A DNA stretch of 6,522 bases from Nitrospirota bacterium (lineage in GTDB: Bacteria > Nitrospirota > Thermodesulfovibrionia > Thermodesulfovibrionales > JdFR-85): NCBI GenBank assembly GCA_013152195.1, contig JAADGU010000003.1, forward strand, positions 1 to 6,522. The letters are read 5' to 3'. The first letter of the stretch is position 1; each line of letters begins with the position of its first letter. Shown here one piece after another: positions 6,444 through 6,522 of this stretch. Made by a program: the position numbers and the translations under genes. Below the pieces are notes generated by a model that saw nothing but the letters and a program-made list of their open reading frames with translations, ran no database searches and was not told where the DNA came from.

Positions 6444-6522
6444 GTCATTCCCGCGGTCTGTTGAGCGGGAATCCACTCTTTTCAGTGAGTTCTGGATACC
6501 CGATTACAGACTTCGGGTATGA
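6444..6522. repeat. Palindromic MITE-like/REP-type intergenic repeat
   Basis: Two perfect 8-bp hairpin stems lie in tandem. ATTCCCGC (6447-6454) pairs with GCGGGAAT (6465-6472), and ATACCCGA (6496-6503) pairs with TCGGGTAT (6513-6520). The outer ends are themselves inverted repeats (GTCATtCCCG at the left, CGGGtATGA at the right), and ATCCA (6471-6475) pairs with TGGAT (6493-6497) in the middle. The whole unit is one long imperfect palindrome of about 80 bases, probably ending with the first base or so past the window. The word GTCATTCCCGC...GCGGGAATCCA resembles small dispersed repeats known from many bacterial genomes. There is no T-run, so it is not a classic intrinsic terminator, though the hairpins could stabilise the 3' end of a transcript. 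Confidence 0.75.

Noticed and set aside
1..6522. CRISPR array, riboswitch or toxin-antitoxin pair
   Set aside because: There are no regularly spaced repeats, no long structured leader, and no small gene pairs; the space between genes is too short for them.

Overview
The window is a stretch of bacterial chromosome. It carries one tRNA gene on the minus strand, three intact rightward protein genes, a fourth rightward gene broken by a frameshift, and a repeat element at the right edge. All assignments come from reading motifs; no database search was possible. Arginine is often AGG/AGA, base composition is moderate, and a Tat-exported [NiFe]-hydrogenase subunit suggests an anaerobic or microaerobic bacterium. 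Nitrospirota or a deltaproteobacterial-type lineage would fit, but this is a weak inference.

Layout. Positions 32-105 hold tRNA-Gln(CUG) on the minus strand, with its CCA end encoded and a good sigma70-type promoter at 126-155. The divergent region up to 305 holds a weak candidate promoter and a strong ribosome binding site for glgC. glgC (306-1523) makes ADP-glucose for glycogen synthesis. After 39 bases comes a CaCA-family Na+/Ca2+ exchanger (1563-2558), then after 21 bases a P2A-type Ca2+ ATPase (2580-5231). No terminator is visible between these three, so they probably form one transcript. The exchanger and ATPase are two ways of removing Ca2+ from the cytosol, one driven by an ion gradient and one by ATP.

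A 77-base gap with promoter-like sequence and a clear ribosome binding site precedes a [NiFe]-hydrogenase small subunit gene (5309-6410). This gene is interrupted by a perfect 7-base tandem duplication at 5811-5824. Removing one copy restores a 364-residue reading frame with every expected Fe-S ligand position filled. One of those positions carries an unusual residue: the second ligand of the proximal cluster is Asp, not Cys. No large-subunit gene follows within the window. Instead, 6444-6522 is a short palindromic, MITE-like repeat with nested hairpins.

The most noteworthy region is the hydrogenase locus: the 7-base duplication, the Cys-to-Asp change and the repeat where a large subunit would be expected. 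I found no convincing wholly new system.
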